64,000 nt of DNA from Impatiens glandulifera (GCF_907164915.1 NC_061863.1:41947382-42011381); one strand, 5' to 3'; numbered from the stretch's first letter, positions 31,361 to 44,783 are shown. Notes: a model not told the origin generated them from the letters alone. A program made the numbers and translations.

Positions 31361-32435
31361 TGAAGATTGTTTGAGAGATGAGAAAAAAACTGAGAAGCAT
31401 CTTATTTAATGGTTAATATTAATCGAAGAGAGAGAGCATTCAGATGATGGAAATGGGTATCTTGTCTTTGGATGCCTTTTTATGCCAGGCCCCGTTTGGT
31501 TTGGTATATAAATATTTCTTTTTAATATTCATTAACAAAATAATTAAATAGGGTTATATATTAAACAAGTCTTTTTTGTTCTGATGGTATTGTAGATAGA
31601 CTTTATAAGGTAGGTCAGATTGTCCACTTATTTTTATTTATTTTAAAATTACATTTATATAATTAATAATAATTTAATTCAAAACAAGGTAAAATAGTTT
31701 GATTGGTTTATTTAAATAAACTAATATATTATTATTGGTCATTTCTCTCGTATTCAATATAACAATTTTATTTTGATTTGAAAGTCGATATTTAAATAAA
31801 TGTGATAATTAAGAGGCAACAAAGGTTGTATGTTTTTCAGCTTTTTCATTTGGTTTGTTGATCCACTCCATGTTTGAGAGACAAACATGAGTTTATTTTT
31901 ATTTTTATTTTACTAACAAGTAACCTATTCACTTTTAAACTATAAAAAATTATAAAACTTCTAATTTAGTACAAACAAACCTTTCACTTAATTTTATTCA
32001 ACTTACTATTTCAGTCATAATCATATTCTCTATTTTTCTTTCTTTACAGAAAAAGTGAAACATAAACACAATCCAAATGTAAACTATACTACTAACCTTA
32101 TTTGAAAACGTGAATCTGATTTGAACCCAAAAAAAGTATTATTTTTTTTAAAACTTTCTCTTAATTATATATATTTAATAAATTGAAAATATAACTTTTA
32201 TTTAAATTCAGTATTATATATGTGGTAAGGTTTAAAAACATAATGATTAAAATACTTAAATATACAATAATGATAAATTGTAGGTGCGTTCAAAATGGAA
32301 TTATAGTGTAAATAAATTATAAAGATTATATTAGGTGAGAAAAAGTTGAGGAAGAAGACAAATATGATATATAGCAATATTGAATGGAATAAAAAAAAAT
32401 ATTCATTAACTAGAAGATGTACTTTAATTTATATA

Positions 32436-32549
32436 TTAGGAGGAGGAGGAGAAAAAAAAAACAATTGAGAACAAGATTGGATTCAGTATATTCATTTTGT
32501 GTTTAGAATGATCAAAACTATATGGTTGCATTTGTGGAGAATACGACAT
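32436..32549 (-). CDS. Small membrane peptide, unit 4
   Basis: 37 residues: MSYSPQMQPYSFDHSKHK, MNILNPILFSIVFFF and four Ser from a short (TCC)4, then TAA. The frame across the Ser codons depends on a run of 10 T. In copy 2 this run has 11 T and the tail changes to LLLLIYKLKYIF. Confidence 0.35.
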   Translation of the reverse strand: MSYSPQMQPYSFDHSKHKMNILNPILFSIVFFFSSSS

Positions 32550-33744
32550 TGAAGATTGTTTGAGAGATGAGAAAAAAAACTGAGAAGCCTCTTGTTTAAT
32601 AATTAATGTTCATCGGAGGAGAGAGAGAGCATTCAGATGATGGAAATGAGTATCCTATCTTTGGATGCCTTTTTATTACAGGCCCCGTTTGGCTTGGTAT
32701 ATAAATATTTCTCTTTAATATTCATTAACAAAATAATTAAATAGGGTTATATATTAAACAAGTCTTTTTTGTTCCGATGGTATTGTAGATAGACTTTATA
32801 AGTTAGGTCAGATTCTCCACTTATTTTTATTTATTTTAAAATTACATTTATATAATTAATAATAATTTAATTCAAAACAAGTTAAAATAGTTTGATTGGT
32901 TTATTTAAATAAACTGATATATTATTATTATTTTTTAAATAGTTTATTAACATTAATATTATATAATTGTCTTTTCAAGGGTCTTACTAATATGTTTTTG
33001 ACAATAATTTTGTGTTTTTTTCCTTGCTCTCTTTTTTAATATTTTTACCAAATTAGATTGAAATCTACTAAATTAGACTTTCATATTTTCTTTATTTATT
33101 TATATAATAGTGTTCACTTGTTTAAAACCTAACTAATTTAATTTCACATTATTTTTAACCTAATTTTTTTTAACTATATAATTTTAAATGTATAAATTTA
33201 TTTTTTAAATCGAATGATCTTATCAATTTTTAGATTTCGAATATTTATTTTATAAGATATTTATATTTATTTTAATCTAAATAAGTAATTTTTCATAAAC
33301 TATAACTAACATTTTTTTTGAATAACCCATAATTATAAAAATATCATGACTTTATTTTGAACAAGACCTTAATTAGTAAAAGATTATTAATTGTCAAACA
33401 TTTTATCTTTCATTTCATTGCACATGTTGAAATTCTTCAAAAGTCAAAATGATAGTCATTATAATTAATTTCACATCTTTGTATTGGTCAGAAAAAAATT
33501 GGAATCAGTTCATGATATGCTTTTTTTTAGTATATATTTTAAGCTACAATAATTGTAAACATTTGAAGAAAAAATTATTCAATAAAAACAAGTTCATTTA
33601 TTTATTTTTGTTTGTGTAAAACATACTAACATTGATTATTCTTTTGTTTAAAAAGGTAACTAACCCTTTTTTTCAATATTAAATGTTATACCAAAAAAAG
33701 AAACAAAATAAATGTTTTCATAGAAAGCTGTGTAATTTGATAGT

Positions 33745-33868
33745 AGTAGGAGGAGTAGTAGTAGGAGATGGAGGAGGAATAAAAATTGAGAATAGGATTG
33801 GATTCAGTATATTCATTTTGTGTTTAGAATGATCAAAACAATATGGTTGCATTTATGGAGAATCCGAC
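33745..33868 (-). pseudogene. Small membrane peptide, unit 5, broken
   Basis: Starts ATG TCG GAT TCT CCA TAA: the Gln of the MSxSPQ signature is a stop. Past it the frame continues MQPYCFDHSKHK and MNILNPILFSIF into a Pro/Thr-rich tail (PPPSPTTTPPTT) written by mixed GGA/GTA repeats. Identical break in copy 2. Confidence 0.5.
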
Positions 33869-34775
33869 ATTGAAGATTGTTTGAGAGATGAGAAAATAAA
33901 CTGAGAAGCCTCTTGTTTAATGGTTAATGTTCATCGGAGAGAGAGAGCAATCAGATGAGGGAAATGGGTATCCTGTCTTTGGATGCATTTTTATGCCAGG
34001 CCCCGTTTGGCTTGGTATATAAATACTTCTCTTTAATATTCATTAACAAAATAATTAAATAGGGTTATATATTAAACAAGTTTTTTTTTGTTCCGATGGT
34101 ATTGTAGATAGACTTTCTAAGGTAGGTCAGATTATCAAACCCGGTGTCCACTTATTTTTATTTATTTTAAAATTACATTTATATAATTAATAATAATTTA
34201 ATTCAAAACAAGTTAAAATAAGGGTCTACTAATATGTTTTTGACAATAATTTTGTGTTTTTCTCCTTGGTTTTATGCTCTTTTTTAAAAATATTTTTACC
34301 AAATTAGATTGAAATCCACTAAATTAGACTTTCATATTTTCTTTATTTATATAATAGTGTTCACTTGTTTAAAACCTAACTAATTTAATTTCACATTTTT
34401 TGAACCTAATTTTTTTTTAACTATATAATTTAAAATGTATAAATTTGTTTTTTAAATCGAATGATCTTATCAATTTTTAGATTTCGAATATTTATTTTAT
34501 AAGGGTATTCGTGGAACGATTAATATGTTCATTTATTATTTGTAATAGTGTAATACATGTAATCTTTACAGCCTACGGGAAAAAAAATCCAAGATTCCCC
34601 TTTGCATGTAACATTATAATTTTTCAAAAATCCGGTTCAAGGAAAATGTGGTCTTTTGAGTTTTGTTTCTTCCGTTACTTAACTAGTGCTGAATGTGTTA
34701 TGGAATGAGTATTTATTAGTTTGGATGTTCATAGCTCACTAGTAATGAATTAACTAGCCTGAATTAACTAGTATT

Positions 34776-35770
34776 TTGAGTTTTTGTTTCTTCCGTTACT
34801 TAACTAGTGCCTTTATTTCTCAAATTGAACCCAAGAAATTTGGTGAAGCAGTGCTTGATCCATATTGGATCAATGCTATCAAGGAGGAGTTAAACCAATT
34901 TGTGAGAAATAAAGTGTGGCATCTAACTCCAAGACCGACTGATCAGTTAGTCATTGGAACAAGATGGGTCTTTCGAAACAAGCTTAGTGAAGACGGCCTA
35001 GTTATTAGAAACAATGTCCATTTAGTTGCTCAAGGATACAGACAGGAGGAAGGCATTGACTTTGATGAGTCCTTTGCACCTGTAGCTAGACTCAAGGCAA
35101 TTAGAATCTTCATGGCTTATGCATCATTTAAGAACTTTAAAGTTTTTCAAATGGATGTGAAAAGTGCATTTTTAAATGGTAAACTAAATGAAGATGTCTA
35201 TGTTGAGAAACTACATTGTTTTGTAGATCATACTTTACCAAATCATGTTTTTAAACTTGACAAAGCTTTATATGGTTTGAAACAAGCTCCTAGAGCTTGG
35301 TATGATACTTTGACTAAATTTTTGTTTGATCATGATTTCGTTATTTGAACTGTTAATAAAACACTGTTTAGATTTACTAAAGATTCTCACATCCTGCTTG
35401 TTCAAGTATATGTTGATGACATTATATTTGGATCCACTAACCCCAAATTGTATGAGAAACTTGCCAAGCTGATGCAGGACAAATTTGAAATGAGCATGAT
35501 GGGAGAATTAACCTTCTTCCTCGGCCTTCAAATTCGTCAGCTGGAGAAAGGAACTTTCATCAATCAAACCAAGTACACCAAAGAGTTACTGAAGAAGTTT
35601 GGGATGAAGAACTGCTTTGCTGCAGCTACTCCAATGAGCTCCTACAATAAGTTAGATAAAGATGATGGTGGTCAAGGTGTAGATATCACAGTCTATAGAG
35701 GTCTCATCGGATCCTTGCTCTACCTCACTGCCAGCAGCCAGACATCCAATTTGTTGTTAGTGTATATGGA
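34776..35770 (+). pseudogene. Ty1/copia reverse transcriptase fragment, truncated on both sides
   Basis: Encodes [79 protein letters not shown] (first catalytic Asp), [14 protein letters not shown] and, after one stop at 35346, VQVYVDDIIFGSTN and MGELTFFLGLQI. A 1-base shift near 35735 breaks LTAS-PDIQFVV. It resembles the SIRE/Maximus type of copia and is a different lineage from the element at 5441-10144. No LTRs, gag or integrase are present. A ~36-bp direct repeat (GTTTCTTCCGTTACTTAACTAGTGC) occurs at about 34660 and at the left edge of the fragment (34777). Confidence 0.9.
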
Positions 35771-35972
35771 AAATTTTAGGTTAATCCTAAACTTTCTAAC
35801 TTTACTTAACTAGTACTGAATGTTGTTCATTATATACTATATAAATTAATAAAAATAAATATTTTATTTTCATTTTTTTAATTAAATAAAAGTATAAAAT
35901 ACTTTATTAAAAATTTTATCGAGAGGTTTGAAATGGGTTGGGGGCACCTACTTTTAAAAAGGATGGCGGTTA

Positions 35973-37761
35973 AGACTACGAACCTACTTTTAAAAAGGAT
36001 GGCGGTTGAGACTACGATGATTAAGGGGCCGAAATTGAAATTTGAGTCTCCTTTCATATATATATTTTTTTATTTCTTGTTTTACCGCTGATAATTAATT
36101 TAGAGAATACTCATAAATAATTAAATTTTAACTGCAAGGTAAAAATTACTTTTGAATATCATTATAATTTTATATTAACAAATAATATGTTAATAATTTG
36201 ATGGCCGAGAATTACCCACACATATGATTCAGCCCAAAGATGCGTTTAAGTTTAAAATAGAGCGTTGGGCCTTTGACAATTAATTGTGCCCGTTTGAAAA
36301 TTTGGGTTTTTCCTTGTTTGTTTATTATTTCATATTTTCAAACTAATTTTTCGTTTATTTAAAGAAAACTCATAAATATATTTAGTAACTTACTTTTAAT
36401 GTCATTATAATTAACCTACAAAAAGAGTTAATATTCCGATGGGTAGAGAATCCCACATACAATTAAGTCCATAGAGGGGTTTATTTTATAATTTGTAGAC
36501 ATAAATGGGGCCTAATGTTTATTGTCAATTATTTTTTATTTCAATTAGCTATGATAGTGTTTTTTTTTTATATTCAGCACGTTAATATGTTATTGGGCCT
36601 TTGTAATCCCCAAGAGATCCCCGTAACTTAACACGTGTCGAATGACAAGGCAATATGAAACACGGGGTGGATCAAGCTTCAAAAGGATGGAGGTTGGGTT
36701 TATGATGATTAAGGGGGCCGAAATTGAAATTTGAGTCTCCCCTTTCATATTTTTTATTATTATTTCTTGTTTTACAACTGATAATTAATTTAGAGAATAC
36801 TCCTAAATAATTAAATTTTGACTACAGTACAATTTACTTGTGAATGTCATTATAATTTTATATTAAAAAATAATATGTTAATAATCGGATGGGCTGAGAG
36901 ATGTCCATACATGATCCAATACATGATCCAACCCAAAGATGTGTTTTAGTTTAAAACAGACCGTTGGACCTTTGACAATTAATTGGGCCGGTTTGAAAAA
37001 TATTTGGGTCTTTTCTTATTTGTTTATTATTTCCTATTTCCAATTAATTTTTCGTTTATTTAAAGAATACTCATAATTAAATATTGTAACTTACTTTTAA
37101 TATCATTATGATTAATATTCAAACAGATGGTTAATATTCTTATGGGCAAGAGAAGCCCACGTACCATCAAGTCCAAAGATGTGTTTATTTTATAATTTTT
37201 TTTTGTCATAATATCAATTATTTTTTATTTCTCTTAGCTCTGTTAGCCTATTTTCTTTATATTCAGCAAGTTAAAATGTTATTGTGCTTTTGTAATTCTG
37301 GGAGATTCCCATAGCTTAGCACATGTCGAATGACTGAAACCCAGAGTGGCTCGAGCTTCAAAAGGATGGAGGTTGGATTTATGATGATTAAGGGGTCCGA
37401 AATTAAAATTTGAGTCTCCTCCCCCTTCATATATATATTTTTTATTATTTCTTGTTTTACAACTGATAATTAATTTAGAGATATTCATAAATAATTAAAT
37501 TTTAACTGCAAGGTAGAATTTACTTTTGAATGTCATTATTATTTTATATTAAAAAATGATATGTTAATAATCAGATGGGCCGAGAGTTACCTATACATGA
37601 TACAAACCCAAAGATGTTTTAAAATAGAGGGTTGGGCCTTTGACAATTAGTTGGACCGGTTTGAAAATTTGGGTCTTTCTTTATTTGTTTATTATTTCTT
37701 ATATTTAACTAATTTTTCGTTTGTTTAAAAAATACTCATAATTAAATATAGTAACTTACTT
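35973..37761. repeat. Tandem repeat, ~685-bp unit, 2.6 copies
   Basis: GGATGGNGGTTG occurs at 35997, 36685 and 37364 (spacings 688 and 679), each followed by GATGATTAAGGGGNCCGAAATT and a shared AT-rich body with GTTGGGCCTTTGACAATTA. The third unit ends near 37761. A separate 36-bp duplication (ACCTACTTTTAAAAAGGATG) lies at the left edge. No coding content. Confidence 0.85.
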
Positions 37762-40465
37762 CTTGGTTACAACCGGTTTCGTGGAAAGTCCTAGCGCGTT
37801 GAATAAAGCCAAGGCGCTCATTTTGATGACAGAGATCCTGTTGCAAAGTTTAAATAATTTATGGCACACATAATCATCAATTTATATTTTTAATAAAAGA
37901 GTTATTTGAAATCAAAGTTTTAATATATTCTTGTATTTTTCTTAACCAAATTAATACACAAAAATATTTTTGGAAACATAATAAAAATTTTGTCCATATT
38001 TTTTATTTTTGGGTATATTTTGCTGTATTTATTTAATTATTTTAAGACATAAACTATACATAATTTATATTTAAAATCACAAATAAATTATTTAAACCTC
38101 TTTTTAAGATTAATTTGGGTAAAATGAAATACAACAATTTAACCCCAATTTTGTTTTTAGTTTTAATTAATTTTTCTAATTAAGGTTTAATTATCACAAT
38201 AATTAATCATAATTTAGTTTTAACTTCTTCTTTTTCGATTATTTTGAATTTTTATTCAAAATATTGTTTTAAAATTATAAATATTATTATAGGTCAAATT
38301 TTATGCTTACATATGTTATCACCTGAATTTTTTTTAAATTATTATATAATTAAATATTATTTTATATACTATTTATCGTATCACTCAATTAATCAACTAA
38401 AATATTAAAATAATTACTAATTTTTATAAAAAAAATATTTATCATTATTTTTAATACTTTTATAATTATTTATAGAAATAACATACTTTCTTAAATTAAT
38501 GCTTATTCATAAATAATTGTATTTAATGTTTTTTTAAATAATGTTAGTATCTTCTACAACTATGCTAGTAAAAATGCATATAAAACATTAATATATAATA
38601 ATAAAATATAATTTTTATAGAAAAGTTAAAAATATTTTATTTAATAAATTAAATAATATTATTAATCATAAAAAATAAAATGATTTGGATTTTATTAAAA
38701 TACAAACTAGACAAAATATATAATTTAGAATTATTTTTTATTTGTTAGACTCCTTTCGACACAAGCGTGGAATTATCTTTTATGGTATTATTTCGTTTTT
38801 ATCAATTAAATTATTCAATTTATTAACTAAAACTAATTTATTTACTTTAATGTTTAAAATATATATATATATATATAAATTTATTTTACTAATTGTATAC
38901 CCTTCTTAATTAAAATATATATTTTAAGTAAATTAAATAATCTATAGTGAGAGAGATTCCAACTATATTTGTTTTTGCTTTATTTGAATTTAAATGAGCT
39001 GTAGTATTTTGTTTTGTGGCTTTATTTAGCTTTAAATATCTTTATGTCCGATTTATTTTGGTTTAAACTAGCTATAGTCTCTTATCATTAATAACAATCA
39101 ATAAAGTGATAGGAAAATAATAAGTAATTTTAAACACTCATTATTTACCTCATCAGAACTTAAAGTTAAAAACACATATTTTGTTTGTATTATTGACATA
39201 TACATTTTAATTCGTAAAATATTGTCATAATTACTATTATTAATAATTTTGTATTAAAATATTAAAAAATTATAAATAATTAAAAAGAGAATTGAAAATT
39301 GTATAATAATATTAACTTAAATCACTTATAAAGGAGTTTTATATAAAAAAAAATAAGATAACTCAAATAAATAAATAAAAACGAACAGTGATTGACATGT
39401 TTCTTTCATCTAGGCTTGATTATGTGTTCCACTAATAATATCATGATAGTATCAAATTAATATTTAAAATAAGTAAACAAAAGTTTAAATCACTGTTATT
39501 TAACTATCAATAATATAAAATTTAATTAGATTTTCTAATAATGTAGAATCACTGTTATTTAACTTTTGTTTCCTAATAATGTAAACAAATTTTACATTAT
39601 CATGATAGTATTTTAATATAATTGTACAATTTATAATAGACATTTAACTATAATAAAAAGTTATAAAATTTTATATAATTAAAAATAATGAAAATGTTGT
39701 TTGAATAAATTAGTTAGAATAATAATAATTTTACACATGAATAAATATTTTTTCTAATTAAAATTGAGATTGTATTTAATATTAACATTCTCAAATAAAA
39801 TAATATCATTGTTTTATTTTAAAAAGACAATATTTAATACAATTAAATATTTATTGACCATTTCTCTCTTATTCAATATAACAATTTTATTTTTGAGAGT
39901 CAATATTTAACTGAATTTGATAATTAAGAGTCCTCTTTCATTTCCGTGATAAAATTATTTAAATAACAAAGGTTATATGTTCTCCAGCTTTTTCATTTGG
40001 TTTGCTACTCCACTCCAGATTTGTGAGACAACATGAGTTTATTTTTATTTTTATTTTTGTAAGGCAATTATATTAGGTTAGGTCCTAACCCATATAAATA
40101 CCCTACTTATTATGTTTTTCTCATTAGACAAAAAAGTATTGGTTTATTCATATTCCAAAAATACTTATTATAAACTCTTCTTCATTTGAGATTCATGTAT
40201 ATTTCTGCAATTACAATTTATTGAGAACATAGAATCTAAAAACTATAGAACCATCCTTGTGTCGATCTATTAATATTTAGGTTAATAAGAATATGAAAAG
40301 ACATAACTGATAAGACAAACAGTTGAATGTGTAAGGTTAACTAGAATATAAATAGGAATCAAGTTTTCACGGATAAATAGGAATTACATTTTTTCCAATT
40401 ATATATATTTATTATTAATTAAATAATTTATTATATTAATTATTTAAATAATAATTAATAAAGGA

Positions 40466-40504
<39 letters not shown>

Positions 40505-41939
40505 TTATAGTGAGAGAACTGTTCAAATTTTAATTTATTAAATAAATATTAAAGTCGTACAGTTACATAATTAATAAGAAAATATTTCAGTTAATATAAA
40601 TAATTTATTTATTATACTAATTATTTAAATAATAATTAATAAAGGATATAAAGATTCAACATTCAATAAATACATTTATAGAATTTAATTCAATATATAT
40701 ACAAGAATAATTTGTAAGCTTAATTAAGATATTAATTATTTATATTTTAGATCAAATTTATAAAGAAGTTGATCCATTAATTAAGGAAATTGAGTTTTTA
40801 TAACTTAAATAAGATATTAATTATTTATAATAATTAATATATATGTTTTAAAAGGAATTAATGATAACGTTAAAGATATAGAAAATAAAGAATTATATAT
40901 ATATTAGTAAGGAAGTTTTTTGAAGAGTTATATATATATTTTATAAATATATATATAAATAAAGATTTATATATAAATAATTGAGAAATTATGAAAAAGT
41001 AAATTAAGAATAAAAAATAAAGAAAAAGAAAATAAAGAAAAACATATTTAATATTATAATTAATTAATTTAATAATTGATAAATTTAGAATTTTAGTGAA
41101 ATTTTTATCAGTATATAATTAATTATTTATTTTTTATTTTTTTATTATATTTAGATAAATTATCAATCATGTTATATTACACATTCGTATATATATTTAC
41201 ATGTTTCTTAGAGTATATATTGTGTTAATTAATATTAAAAAATATTTACACAATTATTTGTTTTGTGTTATACACATATGGAATTTATGCTATTTTGATA
41301 AATAAAACAACATTCAAAATTTTAGTATTAATAACACATTCAAAATTTAGTACAATTTGAAGAACACTTAAATTTGTAATTATGGGGTTGTTAATCGTCC
41401 CAAAAGAAGATTAATAATTGGTCGGATTATAAATTTAAATAATGTACAAATTATTAATTTATAAAAACATATTTATTTTATAAGATTAATACGGTTGTGT
41501 TCGTAACTATGCAGTTGTTTAATAATTGGTTGAGTTACACACTTAAAGTAGGTACATAAATTATTAATTTATTAAATCAATTAATTGAAACAACATCCTA
41601 CCAAAGTAGGCTCTATCAAAGTAGGCTCTCTTATATAAATTAATATGTTTTATAAATTAATAATGTAGTGTATGTAATTTATGCGGTTATTTAATTGACC
41701 CAAAGGAAGATAAATAATTCGTCAGAATAACATTATGCACATGTAATACTGAATATGTAACAATTATTCGGTGTGCCATGTGAATAATTGGACTATCCAA
41801 AGATAACCAATTTTTTGACAGGACTTATTGTTAATATTTGATTACTACAAAAGAGCGTTGTTTGCATGTTAATAGTTAATGTCCAAAAACTAAATATTAA
41901 TTTTGTGTTTGGTATCTTATGATGAGACGTACCATATTA
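37762..41939. other. Long AT-rich stretch without genes
   Basis: Over 4 kb of very AT-rich sequence with a (TA)n run at about 40469-40500. The only recognisable piece is at 39855-40060, a diverged copy of membrane-unit flank DNA. No open frame deserves annotation. Confidence 0.6.
39855..40060. repeat. Stray fragment of the membrane-peptide unit flank
   Basis: CATTTCTCTCTTATTCAATATAACAATTTTATTTT through CTCCAGCTTTTTCATTTGG and GAGTTTATTTTTATTTTTATTTTT matches 31740-31915 in unit 3. Confidence 0.75.
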
Positions 41940-41950
41940 ATATGGTTCGA
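41930..41950. other. Junction of the large duplication
   Basis: Copy 2 similarity begins at 41940; the bases before it (CGTACCATATTA) do not match those before 15021 (TTGTAGCTCTTT). No target-site duplication and only minimal microhomology. Confidence 0.8.
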
Positions 41951-42142
41951 ACGGATATCAGTATAACAGTACGACAAGTAAAGGCTTTGAGGCATTTTAA
42001 TTGCTTCAATTAAAACTTGATTAACTTATTTGTGCTAATGTGAGATTTATATGACACTTCTTCGAGATTGAATACATTTTATGGTGTAAGCCTTCTGTAC
42101 CAAATAGTTTTTGTTATGTTTGTGTTTATGCCAATTTATGTT

Positions 42143-43150
42143 GGTCCCCGACGGATCGGGTATCCAAAGTGATTTGGATAATTAACTTGATTTTCTGTTA
42201 CGGGTAAATTCGGGTCAGAACCGATCGGTTCCGGGGCGATTCCGGATACCCGAAAAATCCTTAAACTCAAAGGAGAAAGATCTATCGATTCGGTGGTTCT
42301 TACAGCTCAAAGACCATAGATGGGAAAGAAAACAAATAAGTTTTCAACCGAAAGATGAGAAAGAGACGAGAGAGATCCATTTGCCTCGTCGGTTCTGAAA
42401 CTAGATTGAAAAAAAAAATTAAGTTTCAGCCAAAAGGCAGAGAAGACACTTGTCTGTACCTTAAAAAGATTTTCGTTTAGTATTAAAAAATTTGAAGAGG
42501 AGAGATAAAAATAAGGATATATCTGATTTCATTAATTTAGAATAAGATTTACTTGATTTCTTAGAATCTAAATAATAGATTCTTTCATTTCAAATCTGTG
42601 TGATTTTATTATATTACAAAATTTTGCATTCTTCAAATATAATAATTGAGATGTATTGAAAGTTATAAAATTTATAATGGAGTGAAATCATATTTTATTC
42701 AAATATAATAATTGAGATGTATTCTAAATTCGCTTTAATATTTTCATAATCTTATATAAAACTTTGCTTATGATTTATTATGTTTTAAAAATAATATAAT
42801 TTTAGTATTTTATACATAATTATTTTTATTTAAATTATTTTTACAACTATAATTTACAACAAATTAGTAATAACAAATATTATAATAATTATTTTTTATT
42901 TACTAAAAATAAGTATTTAACCTATAATAATTATCTTAAACAAATAAAAAAAATTAGTCAAAAGTTTTTTATTTATATATTTATAATACAAATTTGGTTC
43001 AAATTTATGAAAAATATTTCTTAAAAAACAAATGGATCCTTATTATAAATCGGGTCGGGTCCTGGTATAGTCCGTTCGGGGTTTAAAATTTAGGGTCTTT
43101 TAAGTACCCGATTTTTCGGGACGAGCTCGGGTCCAGTTCGGGTTGTCACA
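42143..43150. mobile_element. Possible non-autonomous DNA element, copy 2
   Basis: Same ~1-kb AT-rich stretch with CGGGT/ACCCG-rich ends as at 15224. Small differences only, such as a CAT insertion near 42740. Confidence 0.3.
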
Positions 43151-44045
43151 TACCTAAAATTTTGCCATGCCTATGCATGTGTGGAAGACCATAGTAGTAA
43201 ATACTCTCAATACTCTAAAAAAAATAGTGCCAGTTTTTATCAATACTTTGATCTCTTCTCTTGCTTCTTCATCATCCGAAAGATGTGATAGTTTAGTTTT
43301 CTGTTTTATGCTTATCATTTTTTATACACCGAAATACCTTTGTTCTTAGCTTTGCTGGCCAAGTACTAAGATTTATTGTCACAAACCTGAGTTAGAATTA
43401 ATTTATGTATATTTATCTCAATCGATATTTATTGTCACAAACCTGTGAGTTAGATTTATTGCCACAAACCTATGTTTTAGTGGGGTTAATAAGGAGTACC
43501 CTTACAGGGGAGAAATGATTGGGAATGGAATTTGCGAAAGGGAATTTTAAAAGGAAATGACGTGTGCAATTTGATTGGCCGAAAAAATAATAAAATTTCT
43601 CTCTTTCTCTCTCTCATTATACTTTATACTTTTTCCAACTAGTGATATAGTAGGAAATTTGATCAAATGACCCTCAAAAGAGGGGTCATTTCAAAACTAA
43701 CCCCCATAAAAGATTTTTGCAAAAATAACTTTTTTTAATTTGGATCACTTTACCCTTCTTAAATTTTAATTATTTTTTTTTCGTCCCACAATTTCAATTT
43801 TTGCAGTTTCTTCCTCCACACTTTCATCTCAATCAAGAAAGGAGGAATTATTTGCAAAAAGCGACCATTCTTCGAGACGATCAAATCTAATATTTTTGTT
43901 TTCCTTTCGGTTTGATCATTGACTTCCAAAAAGTGAACATTCTTCGTGTTCACAGTTTTTAATTCATAAAAGTTGACCTTCTTTAAACTAAAAGAAAGAA
44001 GGGTGAAGCAGCAAAAGAAACAGTTGTAGCTTCTTTGTTTTTTTT

Positions 44046-44293
44046 TTAATAACTGTATCTTACTTCATCATCTTCAGAGAGAGAGCTCAGAACAAGAACA
44101 TTTAAACTCCAAGACCAGGTCTCTTGTGATCCATCCATGCACCATAGGCCACCTAGTCCAGATTCGGCAACTTTTTGCCACTGAATTGGCTCCTTATCAA
44201 GTAACCTTGCCATAATGTCCCGTGGCAGAGCATCTCCATGAGCCAATGCTACATTTGGAAATCCTGCTTTATATACTATTTTAATCCAATTCT
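44046..44293 (-). CDS. Exon-like fragment of an unrecognised plant gene, copy 2
   Basis: Identical protein reading to 17122-17369 (VALAHGDALPRDIMARLLDK, SGLGGLWCMDGSQETWSW), with the same acceptor- and donor-like sites. No function assigned. Confidence 0.5.
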
Positions 44294-44373
44294 CTGTAAG
44301 AAGATACCAAGAATTGTCTGAACTAAAAGCTTAAACCCTAAACTAAAACCCTAAAACCATAAAATCTTCATAC

Positions 44374-44715
44374 TCAACATGCAAAAACAAAAACAGTAAA
44401 ATCATCGGGGAGTAGTCGAACTAACCTCAGAAATGTTGGGCGAACGTCGGGGAGACGAGCTCGGCGTATCTGGGGCTTGGCCATCGTCGGGGAGTCGAAC
44501 TGGAAGCGTTTTGCGATCGTCGGGTAGTCGGGCTCGAGGGGTAGGCGTCCGGCGATCGGTGGGATAGTCGGCTGGAACCGTCTTGGCAATCGTCGGGGAT
44601 GATTGGGGCGTGGGAGTCGTGGAGAGGGGGAGAGCAAAGGTGGGGGAAGAGAGGGGAAAGGAAATGGGAAAAGGAAAAGGAAAAAATAAAAAATTAAGAA
44701 GGATAAAATCTTCAA
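44374..44715 (-). CDS. GC-rich open frame in the Pack-MULE-like element, copy 2
   Basis: 113 codons, as at 17450-17791, with one Ser to Arg difference (IAKRFQF against IAKSFQF). Still open, but low-complexity and of doubtful coding status. Confidence 0.3.
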   Translation of the reverse strand: MKILSFLIFYFFLFLFPFPFPSLPPPLLSPSPRLPRPNHPRRLPRRFQPTIPPIAGRLPLEPDYPTIAKRFQFDSPTMAKPQIRRARLPDVRPTFLRLVRLLPDDFTVFVFAC

Positions 44716-44783
44716 ATTTAAAAAAAAAATTATATTTAAAAAATTAAATTAATAAGGTTGTTTTTTAGAATAACCCTCTTTTT

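Larger units (their letters stand above)
31060..34505. repeat. Tandem units 3 to 5 of the membrane-peptide family, ~1.2-1.3 kb each
   Basis: The marker GATTCAGTATATTCATTTTGTG recurs near 31290, 32473 and 33799 (spacings about 1.19 and 1.32 kb). Each unit continues with CAGGCCCCGTTTGG and TATATAAATA...CATTAACAAAATAATTAAATAGGG. Each contains one short minus-strand peptide frame next to a GGA/GTA-rich tract. Similarity to units 1 and 2 is clear but lower. Confidence 0.85.
15021..34593. repeat. Large direct duplication, copy 1 (visible homologous part)
   Basis: Collinear and nearly identical with 41940-64000. Similarity begins abruptly at ATATGGTTCG (15021 and 41940). The homologous part here is shorter mainly because of a 2,401-bp deletion at 26455/26456 and shorter microsatellites. 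If the duplication is a simple tandem, copy 1 continues to 41939. Confidence 0.93.
43666..44783 (-). mobile_element. Pack-MULE-like element, copy 2
   Basis: Same inverted ends and interior as 16746-17860. The right-end TGACCC is TAACCC here. Confidence 0.55.
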
